A DNA stretch of 64,000 bases from NCBI GenBank assembly GCA_027605045.1, contig JAQFWX010000004.1:2242683-2306682 (forward strand). The letters are read 5' to 3'. Origin of the DNA: Phallus indusiatus (taxonomy: Eukaryota > Basidiomycota > Agaricomycetes > Phallales > Phallaceae). The notes beneath the pieces are model-generated. The model had not been told where the DNA came from. It ran no database searches and saw only the letters and a program-made list of their open reading frames with translations. Numbering within the stretch: position 1 is the stretch's first letter; each line of letters begins with the position of its first letter. A program made the translations under genes and the position numbers. This document shows, one piece after another, positions 10,267 through 22,336 of this stretch.

Positions 10267-12292
10267 TCAAAGCAATTTGACATATGCCGCGGGTATCAAT
10301 CCAGTTTTTTCGTGCAATTCTGCCGTCCACCTGTGGGGGGAAAGAAAATTAGACAAGGGATGAAAATAGCATAAACGGTTGTAAATATCATTGATCACAT
10401 ACCAGTCGTCTGATGTACGTTCCTTTACCAAAACACGCTGGCCCACTTTCAGCTCGAGATCGTTGGCATCCTGGATGAGAAACAGGGGCAAATAAGTTAT
10501 CATCAGATATTTTTCTGCCATGATATGGGAGAAGGAAAAGACATACCGAGCTCGTGTAATCATAAAGAACTTCGGCCCATTCACCTTCGACTGCTGCCTC
10601 CTCGTCTTCCTCCTCTATTTCCTCTTCTTCGTGGTGATGTTCTTCTTCGAGTTCCGGCTCAGGCTCCGGTTCCGGTTCGGGCTCAACAGGTCGATTAGGT
10701 ACGCGACGAGGGGGAACAGCACGACGAGGTGGAGGGGGCGCCCGAGTCGGATTCGTCGCATTAGTAGAAGAATTTTGTCGTGACGCTTTTAAGGACGACG
10801 GAGTAACCAAAGCAGGGGATTCGACTTCTTCTTCATCGTTATTATTAGATTTGACCCATGACGGTCGTGCGTCTATCTTGCTATTCGCGTCCTGTTAGGG
10901 TTTGAGTTTTAGTATTTAGTTTTTGGATATTCAGCCAACAAATGAGAGCGGAAGGTCAGGCACGCGAAGACACGAAAAAAAGTTATTGAGATTTGGGATT
11001 GTTGACGGCAATGTATTGATCAAGATCAATGGGTGGGAGAGAGCGTGATGTAGGAGTGAGAGAATAAAAAGGCAAATGTGGTAATAAAAAAAACTAGCTA
11101 AGGAAAAACGTTTATTAGTTATGCGACTCACATGTGTTTTTCGCTGTACGGGCGGCGTAAAGCTAGGGGGGACTAGGGAGCTTCGACTACTGCCAGGAGG
11201 TGGACCGCTGCTTGCGGAAGCATCCGAGGAGGTCGACGCCATTCGTCTTGGCGGGGGAGCTGGACGTGAACTGGGGTTACTAGTATTGCTGACGCCACTA
11301 CTAGTATTATTATTATTATTGCCACTATTCAGTGCCATTTTTGCGGCAGCAATTCTGCCGACAGCAGAAGACAATTCATTTGATAGGTCTTGATTTGACT
11401 AGAATGAGCAAAAAAGAGCGAAATTAGATAAAGTGGAAAACGAAGAAGAAGAATAAGAAGAGGAAGCATAATTTATAAGAAAAGGAAATCTCGACGCATT
11501 TTCGACGAGATCCGAAGGCCACAAGGCTCAATGTCACGGTTACGTTGAGCGCGTGGGTGGGGAGGGTTCGTCTTCGTTTTATTACTTACATTGCTATTGT
11601 TGGCGTAATTACTTGGAGATGGGGAGGGTCTTGCCAGTTTCGGGGTGTCTTTACCACTTGCATCGTCACTGGCTGCGGTGGACGCACTTACCCGCCGGGG
11701 AACGGCAGGTGGCCGTGTGGGGGGTTTTGGGGACAGCGATGAAGACAATGACGACAAAGGAGGGACAAATGATTTCTTGGGAGCATTATTATGATTCTGA
11801 TTCGAAATGGAAGTCGAAGTCGTCTGAGAGTCGGGAGCGGCACTAGCGGTGGTGGAGGAGGACGACGATGACGCCAACTGCAGGACTTCCGCAAGTTCCG
11901 GACGAGTGGAAAAGTACCTGTTTCGAAATAGTAGTATGAGTTGTCAGATCTTTAAAAAAAAGAGACGACCAGGAATGAAAAAGGAAAAAAGAGGAGAGAA
12001 TTAAATAATGTTTAGTTTATGATGTGTGTGTGTGATGTTCTTATTTTATACGACACACGGAGATCGCGTAAAGGAAGGACAACAGAAAAGAATCATTGCA
12101 TCAGGGTGTGCACACAAATACATAATATATAAAGACAGGACGCAGCAGATGAACAACATGATGGCCTGTCATTTCATCACCTCCCCCCCACACACATCAT
12201 CTCTCTCAGAAAAACAGACACTCGGCACTCAACTCGTCAAGGAGCTCAAAAAACGCAGCCTTGTCCTCCGAATCCAAGTTGGCAAATACCAT
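10267..12292 (-). CDS. SH3-domain protein with proline-rich linker
   Basis: A probable cytoskeletal/endocytic adaptor, judged from the SH3 fold; the exact family is unknown. The first exon starts at 12292 with MVFANLDSEDKAAFFELLDE and is joined across a 315-nt intron to YFSTRPELAEVLQLASS, a short helical N-terminal domain. The middle is low complexity: a Ser run, Pro-rich stretches such as PKPPTRPPAVPRR, RPAPPPRRM and RAPPPPRRAVPPRR, and an EPEPEPEPELEEE acidic block. The C-terminal 55 residues form the SH3 domain (AEVLYDYTS, DANDLELKVGQRVLV, then WWTAELHEKTGLIPAAYV), split by two introns and ending YVKLL. The PPxxP-type segments could bind other SH3 proteins, or its own. Confidence 0.8.
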
Positions 12293-13465
12293 CGCGACGA
12301 GAACGCCAAAGCCAGCAGCTCAGAATACAAAAATGCAAAAACAGAAATCCCCAGCAAAAAACACCAACGATCAGGGGAGCGAGCAAGTGAAAGGTGTGCC
12401 GGTGTCGCAACTTGTGCACTGGTGCGTGTGTGTGGTAAGTGCAACGTGGTGTAAATTTAAAAACCTTTTCCTTCTTCTCCCCTGATCTAGCACAGGTTTC
12501 TGTTCCAAATTAAGACTCGGCACTATTCCAGCATCAAATCACGCATCAATTGGCGATCGAGACACAGAGCACAGCAGTTACCGTGATGATTTCAAATTTT
12601 TGGGAAAACAGAACTTGAAACACTATATAAGAAGCGTTGCAAAGAGACGTAAGCGTGATAATACCATTACACAGAACACAGCAAGTTTATCAACCAAAAA
12701 AAAGACGAAGACGACGAACAAATCATGGAGGAGAACGCAAATAATAGTGAGCAATGGATAGACTGGTGGTAAAGACGAAGAAGAGGACACGACGACGTAA
12801 ATAGTACTTATTAATCAAACCAGACGAAGAAGATAGGGGGAAAAAAGGTGAGATAGAAACATAAAAAGAGGACCAAAAGAAAATTAGACACAACAAAAAG
12901 AACTGAACAACCCATGTAGAGCGTAATTGAGTCGCAATCGCAGCTGGCAAGACACACACAGTGCATCTCAGGCGAATTCAACACGCTAGCCGCTCAATCA
13001 ATATACCCGGGTCCCATAATAATTCAAAAAAAACAGGGCTAATAATTTCTCTCCATACCAACATCACCACCACACATAGAATCGGAGAGGGAGAGAAAGA
13101 GAGAGAAAAGGGACAAGAGAAGATCGGGTTTGCGCGTAATCTTGCATCTCTTCCCTCCTCCCCCTTTAGTCTAAAACGCCTTGGAAATCCTATACAAGTA
13201 AGGCGGTTCGGGATTAATTTTGTTTCGACAGTCAACCATCCCCCATCACATGTCGTTACCGCCTCGCTGCCAGACACCATCGCGGACCCATCTTTTTGGA
13301 ACCATAAAAGGTTGGCGTGGGCGTGTCGTCCCAGGGGTATGTATACTCATGCGTGTATCATATAAAAAGGGAAGGTGAAGAACGAGGGGAGAGGGTAGAA
13401 ACAGGAAGACGACGACAACGACGACGACTACTCGCATACGCCAAATGTCGATATCACTCCCCCTC
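12293..13465. other. upstream region of SH3 gene / downstream of SS18-like gene
   Basis: About 1.2 kb without a supported gene. It contains the promoter and leader of the SH3-domain gene and purine-rich plus-strand sequence (many ga/gaa runs) between 12640 and 13420. Open frames on both strands here have low-complexity composition and no splice-consistent structure. Confidence 0.5.
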
Positions 13466-16400
13466 CTACTCACCCCCATTCCAATTAAATAGAGACTCAA
13501 GCGTATCCCCTCCTAGCCCATCAGTCGGCAACATACTCGTTGGATTCGAAGCTGACGATCCAGGTCGCGACGGTTCTCCTCCCATCATTCGATTCCCTCC
13601 ACCAACTCCACCTCCAACACTCCCCGGTGTGCCTATCCGAGTCATCCCCGCATCGGGATGATGCTGCAACGCGGCAGGTGAAATAGCATGATACGGCGGC
13701 TGAGATTGCGACATCTGTCCTGATGTCGTTTGAGCTTGTGATAGGTACGCCTGCTGTTGTGAAGAATGTGACTGCTGTTGTTGTTGCTGCTGCTGCTGCG
13801 GCACACGACCTAATGAACTTCCAGCGCCGCCGACAACAGCGCCGACACCATTTCCTCCCCCGTAAATCATGCCAGGGTTGATCGTACCTCCTCCAACATT
13901 CGGATATTGCTGTTGTTGATGTTGCTGCTGCTGTTGCTGTTGTTGCTGTACTTGTGCAGCCGCCGCCGCCATCGCAGCAGGACTCATTCTGCCCATCGCA
14001 GTACCCGGTCGAAATCCAGCCGCCATTTGCTGCTGCTGTTGCTGTTGGCGTTGCTGAGCTTGGTTATACAACGCTATCTGGTGATACATATTCTCATTCT
14101 GCATCCCTGCAGCGGCAGCCGCATTCGCAGAGGAACCAGAAACAACAGGTCGTTTTTGTGCCATGTTCGGCGCAAGACCACCTCTAGCGGCCGCAGCAGC
14201 AGAAAGCATATCCGACGGTGATGGAGCACTTCGATTGGGAATATTATTAGGCATACCGCCAATCGTGCCTATACCCATACCACCCATGCCACCACCAGTA
14301 GCACTCATACCCAAATTCATTCCCACGGGTGAACCATGTCCAAACGGCGCTGCCGGTCCAGAAGCCGTATTCGGGGGAGAACCAGCTGATGAAGACGGTC
14401 CTCTAGATACGCTCCCAGAGGAATGCATCCCAATTTGTCCCTGCCCAAGTTGATGTGGTTGCTGCTGTTGTTGCGGTTGTTGTTGCTGTTGCTGTCCAAC
14501 GCCGCCGCCGCCACCCATACCCGGCTGATGCTGTGTCTGCTGACGGACTGTTTCGGCCATGTTATAAGCGTCTGGGAGAGTTATAATACCGTCTTTTCCA
14601 CGCATATTCATTTGTTCTTGCATCAGCCAGAGCTGGCGTTTTTGAGTTGGATTAAAACTTGCTTGACCACTACCATTACTGCCACCATTGCCGCCGCCAC
14701 CATTACCCGTAGGGGGGATCGGAGGAGGAACATTACCCATTCTCACGTTCATTGATCCTGCATTCGCGCTTCCGCTTTGCGATCCAGCCGTACCAGGTCT
14801 TACATGCATACCGGCGCTCGAAGGTGGTGTCATATGTTGCTGTTGTTGCTGATGAGCTGCTTGTGCCGGGGTCAACTGTGGTCCTCGCGATCCAGGCATT
14901 CCCTGTATCCCACCACCGCCAACATTTGGTGGCGACCCGCTTTGTCTGTTAAAAGGTGAGCCAATGCCTGTTGGGTCGATGGGTGTTTGAGGATGCCCTT
15001 GGTTATTACCGTGTGCGGGAGTAGCAGGCGCTTGCATTGCTGGATTCATTACACCGTTTCGCTGGACAGGTTGATCGGGTTGAGGGATACCACCCGCGCG
15101 CTGGGCTTGTTGCTGACGAATGTTATTCTATGAATAAAAAAAAGGGGGGGAAGGCGTATCAGTCATCATCGCCGTTTGAGAGCCGGACCCGAATCATCTC
15201 TCTCTCTCACCTGGACAATTTGCATTCTCTGCAACTGTTGTTGCCAAGGAAGGTGCGCAAATCCAGGTACATTCAACAACATGTAGGCTACGAACGGATT
15301 AGAAGCACCAGCTTGCAAAGATTGGTAGTTCGTCAATCCATTCGATCCATAGGCATTCATGATGAGTTGAACTGCTTGTGGTGTCGGATTTGGTGGTGGC
15401 TGGATCTGCATCGACATTCCGGCGGCATTAGCAGCAGGGTTCATAGAGTTGGGAATAGCTGGGTTCATCTGGTGGGGAGCGGATGAAACTGCTGCGGCTG
15501 CAGCTGGATTCATTATATGCGATGGGTGTTGATTCATAGCATTACTAGGAACACCTGACCCACCAGCGCCAATCGCCACTGCGTTTGGCATCATTGTCGT
15601 CATTCGTGGATCTTTCATTAAACCAGCGGCACCTGGATTAACAAGCGCATTGGGGTTGTTGGATCGGTTTGGCTGAGTCGCCTGAGATTGTTGGAGCATT
15701 CGTGCCCGTTGCGCCAGTTGTGCCTGCGCTTGTATATCCAACATATTTCCACCTACCCCAACATGTCCGCCAAAACCGAGTTGTGGATTTACCGCATTGG
15801 CATTTGGCGCATGCAGTTGTCCGTGCTGCGATCCGTGCGATTGCGTGCCTTGAAGAGATAGAGGACCTACTTGACTTTGTTGAGTAATGGGAACTTCTGG
15901 AGAATTGCGCAATGGAGTGGATGATTGTGAGGCATGCCCGACAGCAGAGCCGGAATGTGGAGAATGTGCTTGTATCGGATGCATCCCGGGCATTCCCCCC
16001 ATTCCCATTCCACCACCACTACTACTACTAGGAGGCATACTCATACCGGCATTCATACCTAAACTCGCTTGCATTTGAGCTTGATGAGACATCGCCATAT
16101 CTTGTACCCCCATTCCAGGCGCCATCATATTATTCATGCCTATTCCGCCAGCCCCGGGACCTGCGACGCTAACTCCCGTACCATTCGACATAACCGACGG
16201 ACTTCGAGCATGTGGTGGACTCGCAGTGGCAGCCAGAGGTGGTGGATTTGAATGCCGTCGTTCACCAGTGTCGACACGTTTGCGCATACCGTTTTGATCA
16301 TCGGGTAAAGGATCGGTGGGTGGACCTCGTTTGATACCAGCAGCCATCATACCTGGTGGGGCCGGTTGAATGGGAACACCAGAAGCAGCTGCTCTGGAAC

Positions 16401-17810
16401 CTAGATATATATAAAAACATTGTGAAGCGAAGTATGGAATAGAGGAGATTATTATTATAAACCCGTACCTGATGATAGGGGAGGATGGACGTTGGCTGCG
16501 CCGGATTGTAAAGCTCCGCCTCCCTGCCCAGTATTGGCAGCGACGGCTGCCTGTCTCTTAGCAATTTCTTTGGCAAAAAGTGAAGGCAGAGTTCGATAAA
16601 GGGAATCGATGGTATGGAGTGGGTACCATGGGACGGGTGTTGGAGGTGTCATGATGGGGAGGTGAAGGTTCTTGTTACGGTTTTGGTCGGCGATGGCGGA
16701 AAGCCAAGTGAGATTCGATTGGAGACGGGTTGCATAACTACTCAAAAAAAAAAAGAAATATATAAATGAGATGGAATGATCATCGAACGAGAAAAAAAGA
16801 ATAAAAGAGAACAAGGTAACCAACGAGAAAGAAAAGAACGACGACATACGAGATACATTCGGGCGTTTGAATAAGCTGGCGGGTTTGGAATTCCATGCAA
16901 ACTCTATTTGTACGATTGTGAATAAGCATAATGAAAAAACAAACGAACAAACAAAGGAACATGAGAAGGTGACGTACTTTAAAAGCTCAACGTTGAGGAG
17001 GAAGATGGCTCTCGCTTTTTCGTCCGGAATATCTGACGATGACTTGAAAGAATTCACGTCGCTCAAATGATGAGGATATATCTGGGATGACGATGAGGGT
17101 GGAGGAAAGATAGAGGATGAGGTTGGCGGCAGTGTAGACAAAGGATGGTCGCGAACGGGAGGCGAGGGGACACCCATGCCGTTCACGTGGTGTTGCTGAA
17201 TAGTGGATGTAGATGGAGGGAATGATTTCGAGGTATTGATAGCGGTATGTTGTTGTGGTTGTGATTGAGATTGTTGGTGTTGTGTTTGTTGTTGTCGCGA
17301 TGTGACAGGCAATGTTGTTGGATTAATCGAGAGGCTGCCTGCAGGCTCTTCACTGACAGGCGGGTCAGCGGCCAAACCGCTTTTCGACTCCGTAGCTCTC
17401 GACTCGTCCGTATTCCCGTTTGAAATCGAAAGTGGGCCTGCAGGCGCGTTTGAGATCGAACTCGAGCTTGCGGCATCTGACGAGCCGGCGGACTGTTGTG
17501 TCTGGGATGGATCCTGCGCTGGTTGATCTTGAGACTGATCGTCATCGTTCAAATTGGTCAATTCACTGAGGGGACTAGATTGGCCTGACGCTGCGGTAAA
17601 GTTAGTATCTGTCGCGTCGGGATTCTGTTGGTGTTCGGGCTGCATATTCTTTGAGTCGGGAGAGGAGAGTGGGGAGGAAGAAAGCGAGCCAGCGTCGTGT
17701 TCATTCGAATGGTTGACCTGTTCTACGCTGTAGATGCCATTTGATTTGGAGCTAGGGGAATGCCAAATGTTGTTTGTGTTCTGACTCTTCTCGTTTGAAA
17801 GCGTCAGCAT
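13466..17810 (-). CDS. SS18/SSXT-like protein (putative SWI/SNF subunit)
   Basis: A long low-complexity nuclear protein with one folded segment. After about 260 Ser/Gln-rich residues, three exons join to read DEKARAIFLLNVELLK, VCMEFQTRQLIQTPECIS and YATRLQSNLTWLSAIADQN. This is the pattern of the SNH domain of SS18/SSXT proteins, which docks on the SWI/SNF (BAF) ATPase. The rest is rich in Gln, Met, Gly, Pro and Asn (poly-Q, GMGG and MNP repeats), like the transactivating tail of SS18, and ends LESLFNWNGGE. A basic motif, GMRKRVDTGERR, follows the SNH region and may be a nuclear localisation signal. Introns split the SNH region twice and occur near 16400-16470 and 15130-15210. I chose ATG 17810 (MLTLSNEK); an upstream in-frame ATG at 17951 adds 47 residues. 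SNH assignment is by recognised pattern only. Confidence 0.7.
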
Positions 17811-18203
17811 TGCCCAACAATCATGTGCAGGGTATAAAATTCCGGAACTGCTTGCAGTGTGGTGTGTCCACGCCAGTGGATATGGGCAGCTTACGTCGGA
17901 GTAACAAAATCGAGCGCCCAAACTTTGACAAACAGTGTCACTCACTCGCATGGGTTAGTATAAAAAATAAACATTACCGTATATTATCCCATACTGTGTA
18001 TACGTTCGCTCAAGTTGCAGAGGTGTTTTACGGAATAATACAAGAAATGTGCGTTGTGCTTGTCTATGTTGCTTGCCCTGAAATTGCCAAAGGGCTCTGG
18101 TGAATTGCCACTCAATGGCTACTGTGCATGGTACAGTGCGAAACCAGTACATTTATGACACAGCAATAAACGGTTAATAATGCTATTAATCTTAAACAAC
18201 TAC

Positions 18204-18430
18204 ATGTCAGATCTTGTCGACCAGAAGGTATGTAAACGTTGGAGTTCAAGAAAAAGCAAATGAGAATGACCAAATGCCCTCTCCAGATAACAAAAGCAAA
18301 TGCTGGAATAAGTCTGGGTACTCTTGTGCTAATTTTCGTATTATTCTTCGCCATATTCTTCTCCGTTACACCCAATAATCTCGGAAGCTCCCAGAGATCC
18401 AATCCCAAGATACGCGATGACGACGACTAG
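18204..18430 (+). CDS. small single-pass membrane protein, 55 residues
   Basis: A two-exon small gene: 18204-18227 (MSDLVDQK) and 18287-18430, separated by a 59-nt intron with clean signals (gtatgt, ctctccag). The product has a short hydrophilic N-terminus, one strong membrane helix (ISLGTLVLIFVLFFAIFFSV) and a polar tail ending KIRDDDD. Length and layout resemble small tail-anchored or secretory-pathway accessory proteins, but I cannot name the family. The intact spliced frame, hydrophobic helix and good splice sites argue that it is real. A minus-strand frame over the same bases is probably its shadow. Confidence 0.6.
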
Positions 18431-18617
18431 CCGTCATATCAAAATTCCCTTCACAATGCTACCAAAGCTACGCATAATCATTGCTAGCAGTAACCACCAT
18501 ATTGATCAGTTGGTTGGCCCTTCTTTCTTGACCATTGTTCGCCATTACGCACTTCAGCAACCATCTGCAAATCAAAGGATTATCTTTCGGTCACCTATTA
18601 GTCGTACCACTTAGTCG

Positions 18618-19424
18618 CTATAACAGCATCTGAAGGTTGTGGACAGGGAACAGCAATGAAGGAAGCAAGAGATAGGTCAGATAATTAATTTCATAACCTG
18701 GAAAACCCTTACCGGTATCCGCAGATCGAAGAACCTCATTAGAACTCGCACCAAAAATGGCATTTACATCACCCGCATATGTACCGCACCCACATACAAG
18801 GACCGGGTTATCTTTTGATTGAAAGAACCCCCGAAACATGAAGGAATTGGTGCAGTCATTTGCAACGGAAGTCTAGTGTACGGCCAAATGAATTGCGGGC
18901 AATGACGCCGAAGCAATAACCAGTTCCAAGAAAAACGGAGATATGATAAATCGTGGTGTTGTGGCTGGTTGTAGCTGGTTGTGGGCACTAGGACAATCTA
19001 TTGAAACCTTGGGTTACTCCCGATTGTCTTTTTGATCGTGTCTGTACAGGTCTGTACCGGCCAGGTCCAGGGGTGCAGGGAAGATCGCGACGGAGGCTGG
19101 CTGGCTGGCTGGCATCACGACCATCAGCATGGACATCGAGATACCTGGGATTCCTTAGGTGCAGGAGATACTAAGATTTGGGATTCAACGCTCCATAATG
19201 CGGCGGCACTGCAGCAAAAATCATCCAACCAATTTGACCACTTGGCATGATACTGGAGATCTATGAGGGTGTTGCATGCCCCAGTTGTCGAATCCAGAAT
19301 ATTCTATCGGATCCTGCGCCAAAATAAAGTCATCATCCAAAGTCATTGATATTGCACCATGTTTCGCAAGTGTGAGGAAGGGAATTAGATATCGGAACCG
19401 ATGACCACGGGCGGCTACCATCAC
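18618..19424 (-). other. possible fragment of a secreted-protein gene
   Basis: Two minus-strand open pieces may be exons or remnants. One at 19221-19424 starts MVAARGHRFRYLIPFLTLAK (signal-peptide-like) and continues with TLDDDFILAQDPIEYSGFDNWG, a pattern seen at the mature N-terminus of some basidiomycete surface proteins. Another at about 18720-18870 encodes a Cys-containing stretch (TSVANDCTNSFMFRGFF, LVCGCGTYAGDVN) after a ctag acceptor. I could not join them with intact splicing, so this may be a decayed gene. Confidence 0.2.
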
Positions 19425-19554
19425 TCAATTTTGAGTCGGGAGTCGGAACATACAAGCGTCCCAATTAAAAAATATAAATTATTGTACCCCAAATACATAG
19501 CTCAATTTCTATATGGTATCAAATCCAAGGACGCCCTCCCAAATCATTTCTCTG

Positions 19555-20972
19555 TTACAATGCGTATAACGTCGTTCCACCAAGGACGAGTGCGGCTCCA
19601 ACCCACATCATCCAGCTTTCACCATGCTTGATGCTTATGAGTAAACTGACCGCCTTTCTTACCGCAAGCACGAGTGTAACCGTCAACGAAGTCACTCGAC
19701 CACTCAGTTGGTTCACACCGCTCACGCAAACGAGCTGCGTTAGCACGTTTAATGCCAAAAGAGCATAAAACGTTCTGTCCTGCGTTTCCGTCCACTTTTG
19801 ACGTATATCCTGCCCCACAAACATGAATCCGGGCATCGCAAGCGCATGGAGGTAGAACAGGGATTCTTCTCCCTGTTCCCGTCCTCGCCCGTATCGCGTA
19901 TACGCTCGGTCTTGCGCAAGGCCCAAAAACCCGGAAAGAACCAGTGCAGCCGTAAGAATTGCAATTCCAGTTGCATATGTCGCTAAGCCTTCGCCTCGAG
20001 AAACGACCCGTTTGTTTTGAGACGCCGACAGAGTCGTCAACACAACACCCGCTGTGACAATTATAACCGACAGCACTTGTCTAAGGGTATATCTGTATTA
20101 TGAACAGGTTAGCCCTCGCGCGGTGTTTTTTTCACGCTATGGTAACTTACCTTCGTCCACCTATGGCCCATCCAACAATCATGTTAATGACCAAACCTCC
20201 ACTTCTAAATATAATGTGCACGCTCATAGGCACCGCGTACCCGAACACGGCGTTGTTCAACAACGAAATAAAGAAAAACAAAACGACCTGGAGAAGCCAT
20301 ACTTTGATGGGTATCTTCCTTTCTTTTAGTCGAAGGTTTCTGATAAGACCAATAGGATTCCATTGACTTTGCGGGATCAGTAACGTCATGTGAGAGGGGC
20401 CCGAGAGTTCAAGGAAAAGGGAGGATGTCGATTGTATCGAGGGCAGAACATTAAGAGGTTGGGATGAAAGGAATATGGTATATGTCTTGTTCGGAGAGCT
20501 ACCCGCTCCAATGGTATTCTTCATACTCAAAACCCGATCTTGTTGCTCGACTTTTACACCGTATTTCTCGAACTCGACCTTCAGTGTTCGAATTAATGAC
20601 ATTTCTTCAGTGCCATTAGACGCATTCCCGCATTCCTTCACTTCAACCTTTCCCATTCGTTTCTCCAACACGTCGAGAACAACCTGGCTTGCCACCTCTT
20701 CCTTGGATATACGACGCCGCTCAGATATCGAACGATCCACACGGAGATGCTTCAAGAGTCCGTACAACGATACAAACAAAAATTGCGCAAATGTTATCAG
20801 AGATCCTGCATCCGGATTTGATGATGTGACGAGCTCAAGCGTCCAGGCATTGCTATGTCAAAGAATGAGATCAAAACTCAACAGTTTCAGTTTCGCTATC
20901 CGACTCTACTCACCTACAGCAACCACCGAATATTAGACTCAGAATTGCTGTCCATTCGCTGATAGAAGTCAT
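19555..20972 (-). CDS. UAA-family nucleotide-sugar transporter (Yea4/SLC35B4-like)
   Basis: A multispanning Golgi/ER transporter, most like UDP-N-acetylglucosamine/UDP-xylose carriers of the UAA family. There are three exons. The first (MTSISEWTAILSLIFGGCCS) is joined to NAWTLELVTSSNPDAGSLIT and then FAQFLFVSLYGLLKHL. The core holds the family signature PMSVHIIFRSGGLVINMIVGW, then YTLRQVLSVIIVTAGVVLTT. The C-terminal exon has GVNQLSGRVTSLTVTLVLA, VRKAVSLLISI and WMMWVGAALVLGGTTLYAL. An unusual hydrophilic stretch of roughly 100 residues sits between the first helices and the LKERKIPIKVWLLQVVLFF block, where relatives have a short loop. The stretch has no stop and no obvious intron. Substrate is inferred from family only. 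Confidence 0.87.
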
Positions 20973-21320
20973 ATTTGACCTCAAATGTCAACCTTTTTGT
21001 AAAGTGTTGCCCCTGGTCCTAGCCCCTACCGCATGTTGGATGTGTGTGCGAGAAGCGATGGTGGTCAACACAGAAGTCCTATTACGTAAACGACGGCACT
21101 AGACGGCTAAACCGCAAATTCCAAAGGCTTTCAATTTTTTTTCGTGTGGAGTCCTTTACATAAACAGTTATATTTTATCTCAAAATATCGACACTTTTCT
21201 AGTAATACCGACTTAATCTACAGAGCGCATATTTCTTTTGGACCACAATATTTTGATCAAACACAGTTTCCTGAAACTGGCAGTGGGCTTGCAGTGGGCA
21301 CGAAATGTTCTTTTCGGGTC

Positions 21321-22336
21321 CTAAACCCCGCTTTCAGTAAATCTTTGCCAATGGTACGCTTTGTGGCAGGTTAGCACATGTTGCTTCAGAGCATCCATTC
21401 GAGCACTTTTTTTACCACTAAATAAGAGTGAACAGGGATGCTAATGAACGTATCAAGTGGAAGACTTGCCATCCTTGAACCGGACAAGGAAATCGATTTG
21501 GGCGATTCTTACTATTAACATGTCGCTTACAGTCTGTTTTATTCTTGAAGTTCTCCTTGCTTGCAGAAGAAGTAGTAAGACGATGTGATTCATAACGAAG
21601 GATGAAGTCGCTCACCAAAGTCCACACACAAAACGGCGATCCTGGATCATATCACGGATATGTTGATCCATCTCCTGAATCGTTGAAAAAGGTCCTCGCC
21701 AGGCGACGGGGCATTTCGAGAGGCAGCAACTAAAAGTTCCGTTTCCATTGCTTCTGAAACAAATTTCACGAAGAAAAGGATAAACATCATTATCCTCAAG
21801 ATCGACAAGGTAATGGCCGCCGGTCTAAATATATTTCGGCAAAAAAAAAGAAAAGTTGATGATGTATCATACTGTCTCGTTTGCGGCCTTGGTCACAGCT
21901 TGAGGCTGTGATTTACCTGAATTAAGTGAATGCCCTTCCATGATTCAGATGTAAAATTCTTAATTAGAATGATTTAAAAAAAGACAGACCTGTGCATAAA
22001 TAATGATCAACTGTCAGATTGGCGGAACCGTGAGGTGCCGGTGAATCCACAAATGACACATTGAAAGAATATTCTATTAACCTATCAATATTTCATGCCA
22101 GTGGGTGAAGGGAAATTCCAATCACCATTGAAACCTTGTGCCTCCTGGTCGATAAAAGATTCTAAGAGTAACGAAGCTTCGTTACCAGGATAGCTAAGGA
22201 CGCTGCTAGTACCATTGTCTTCATGGTGTGGGTAGGCTGCGTGCCGCTTGATATGTAAGTCTTGATTCCAGTGAAGAAACTTGAAAAACAACGCACTTGT
22301 TGAAAAGGAGGAGGACTGGTCGCGATGTTCTTGCAT
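21321..22336 (-). CDS. C2H2 zinc-finger protein, paralog 1
   Basis: The first of four related minus-strand zinc-finger genes here, probably a DNA-binding regulator. Its recognisable C-terminal half begins after an atttag acceptor near 21835 (TGGHYLVDLEDNDVYPF). It then carries FSCCLSKCPVAWRGPF with EMDQHIRDMI, a second unit NKTDCKRHVNSKNRPNRFPC, and a third unit GKKSARMDALKQHVLTCH, ending FTESGV. The last intron (21418-21469) starts with GC (TG/gcaagt) and ends with tag; splicing it restores the third finger, which would otherwise be lost at a stop. The N-terminal part, including the 22085-22336 frame, is uncertain and the start may lie further upstream. Finger spacing matches paralogs 2-4. 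Confidence 0.6.

Noticed and set aside
12026..12454. 142-codon plus-strand frame
   Set aside because: It overlaps the first exon and first intron of the SH3 gene on the other strand, has low-complexity composition and no domain; judged a shadow.
18112..18408. 98-codon minus-strand frame with hydrophobic end
   Set aside because: It is the complement of the small membrane-protein gene at 18204-18430, whose spliced model has better start, splice and helix features.
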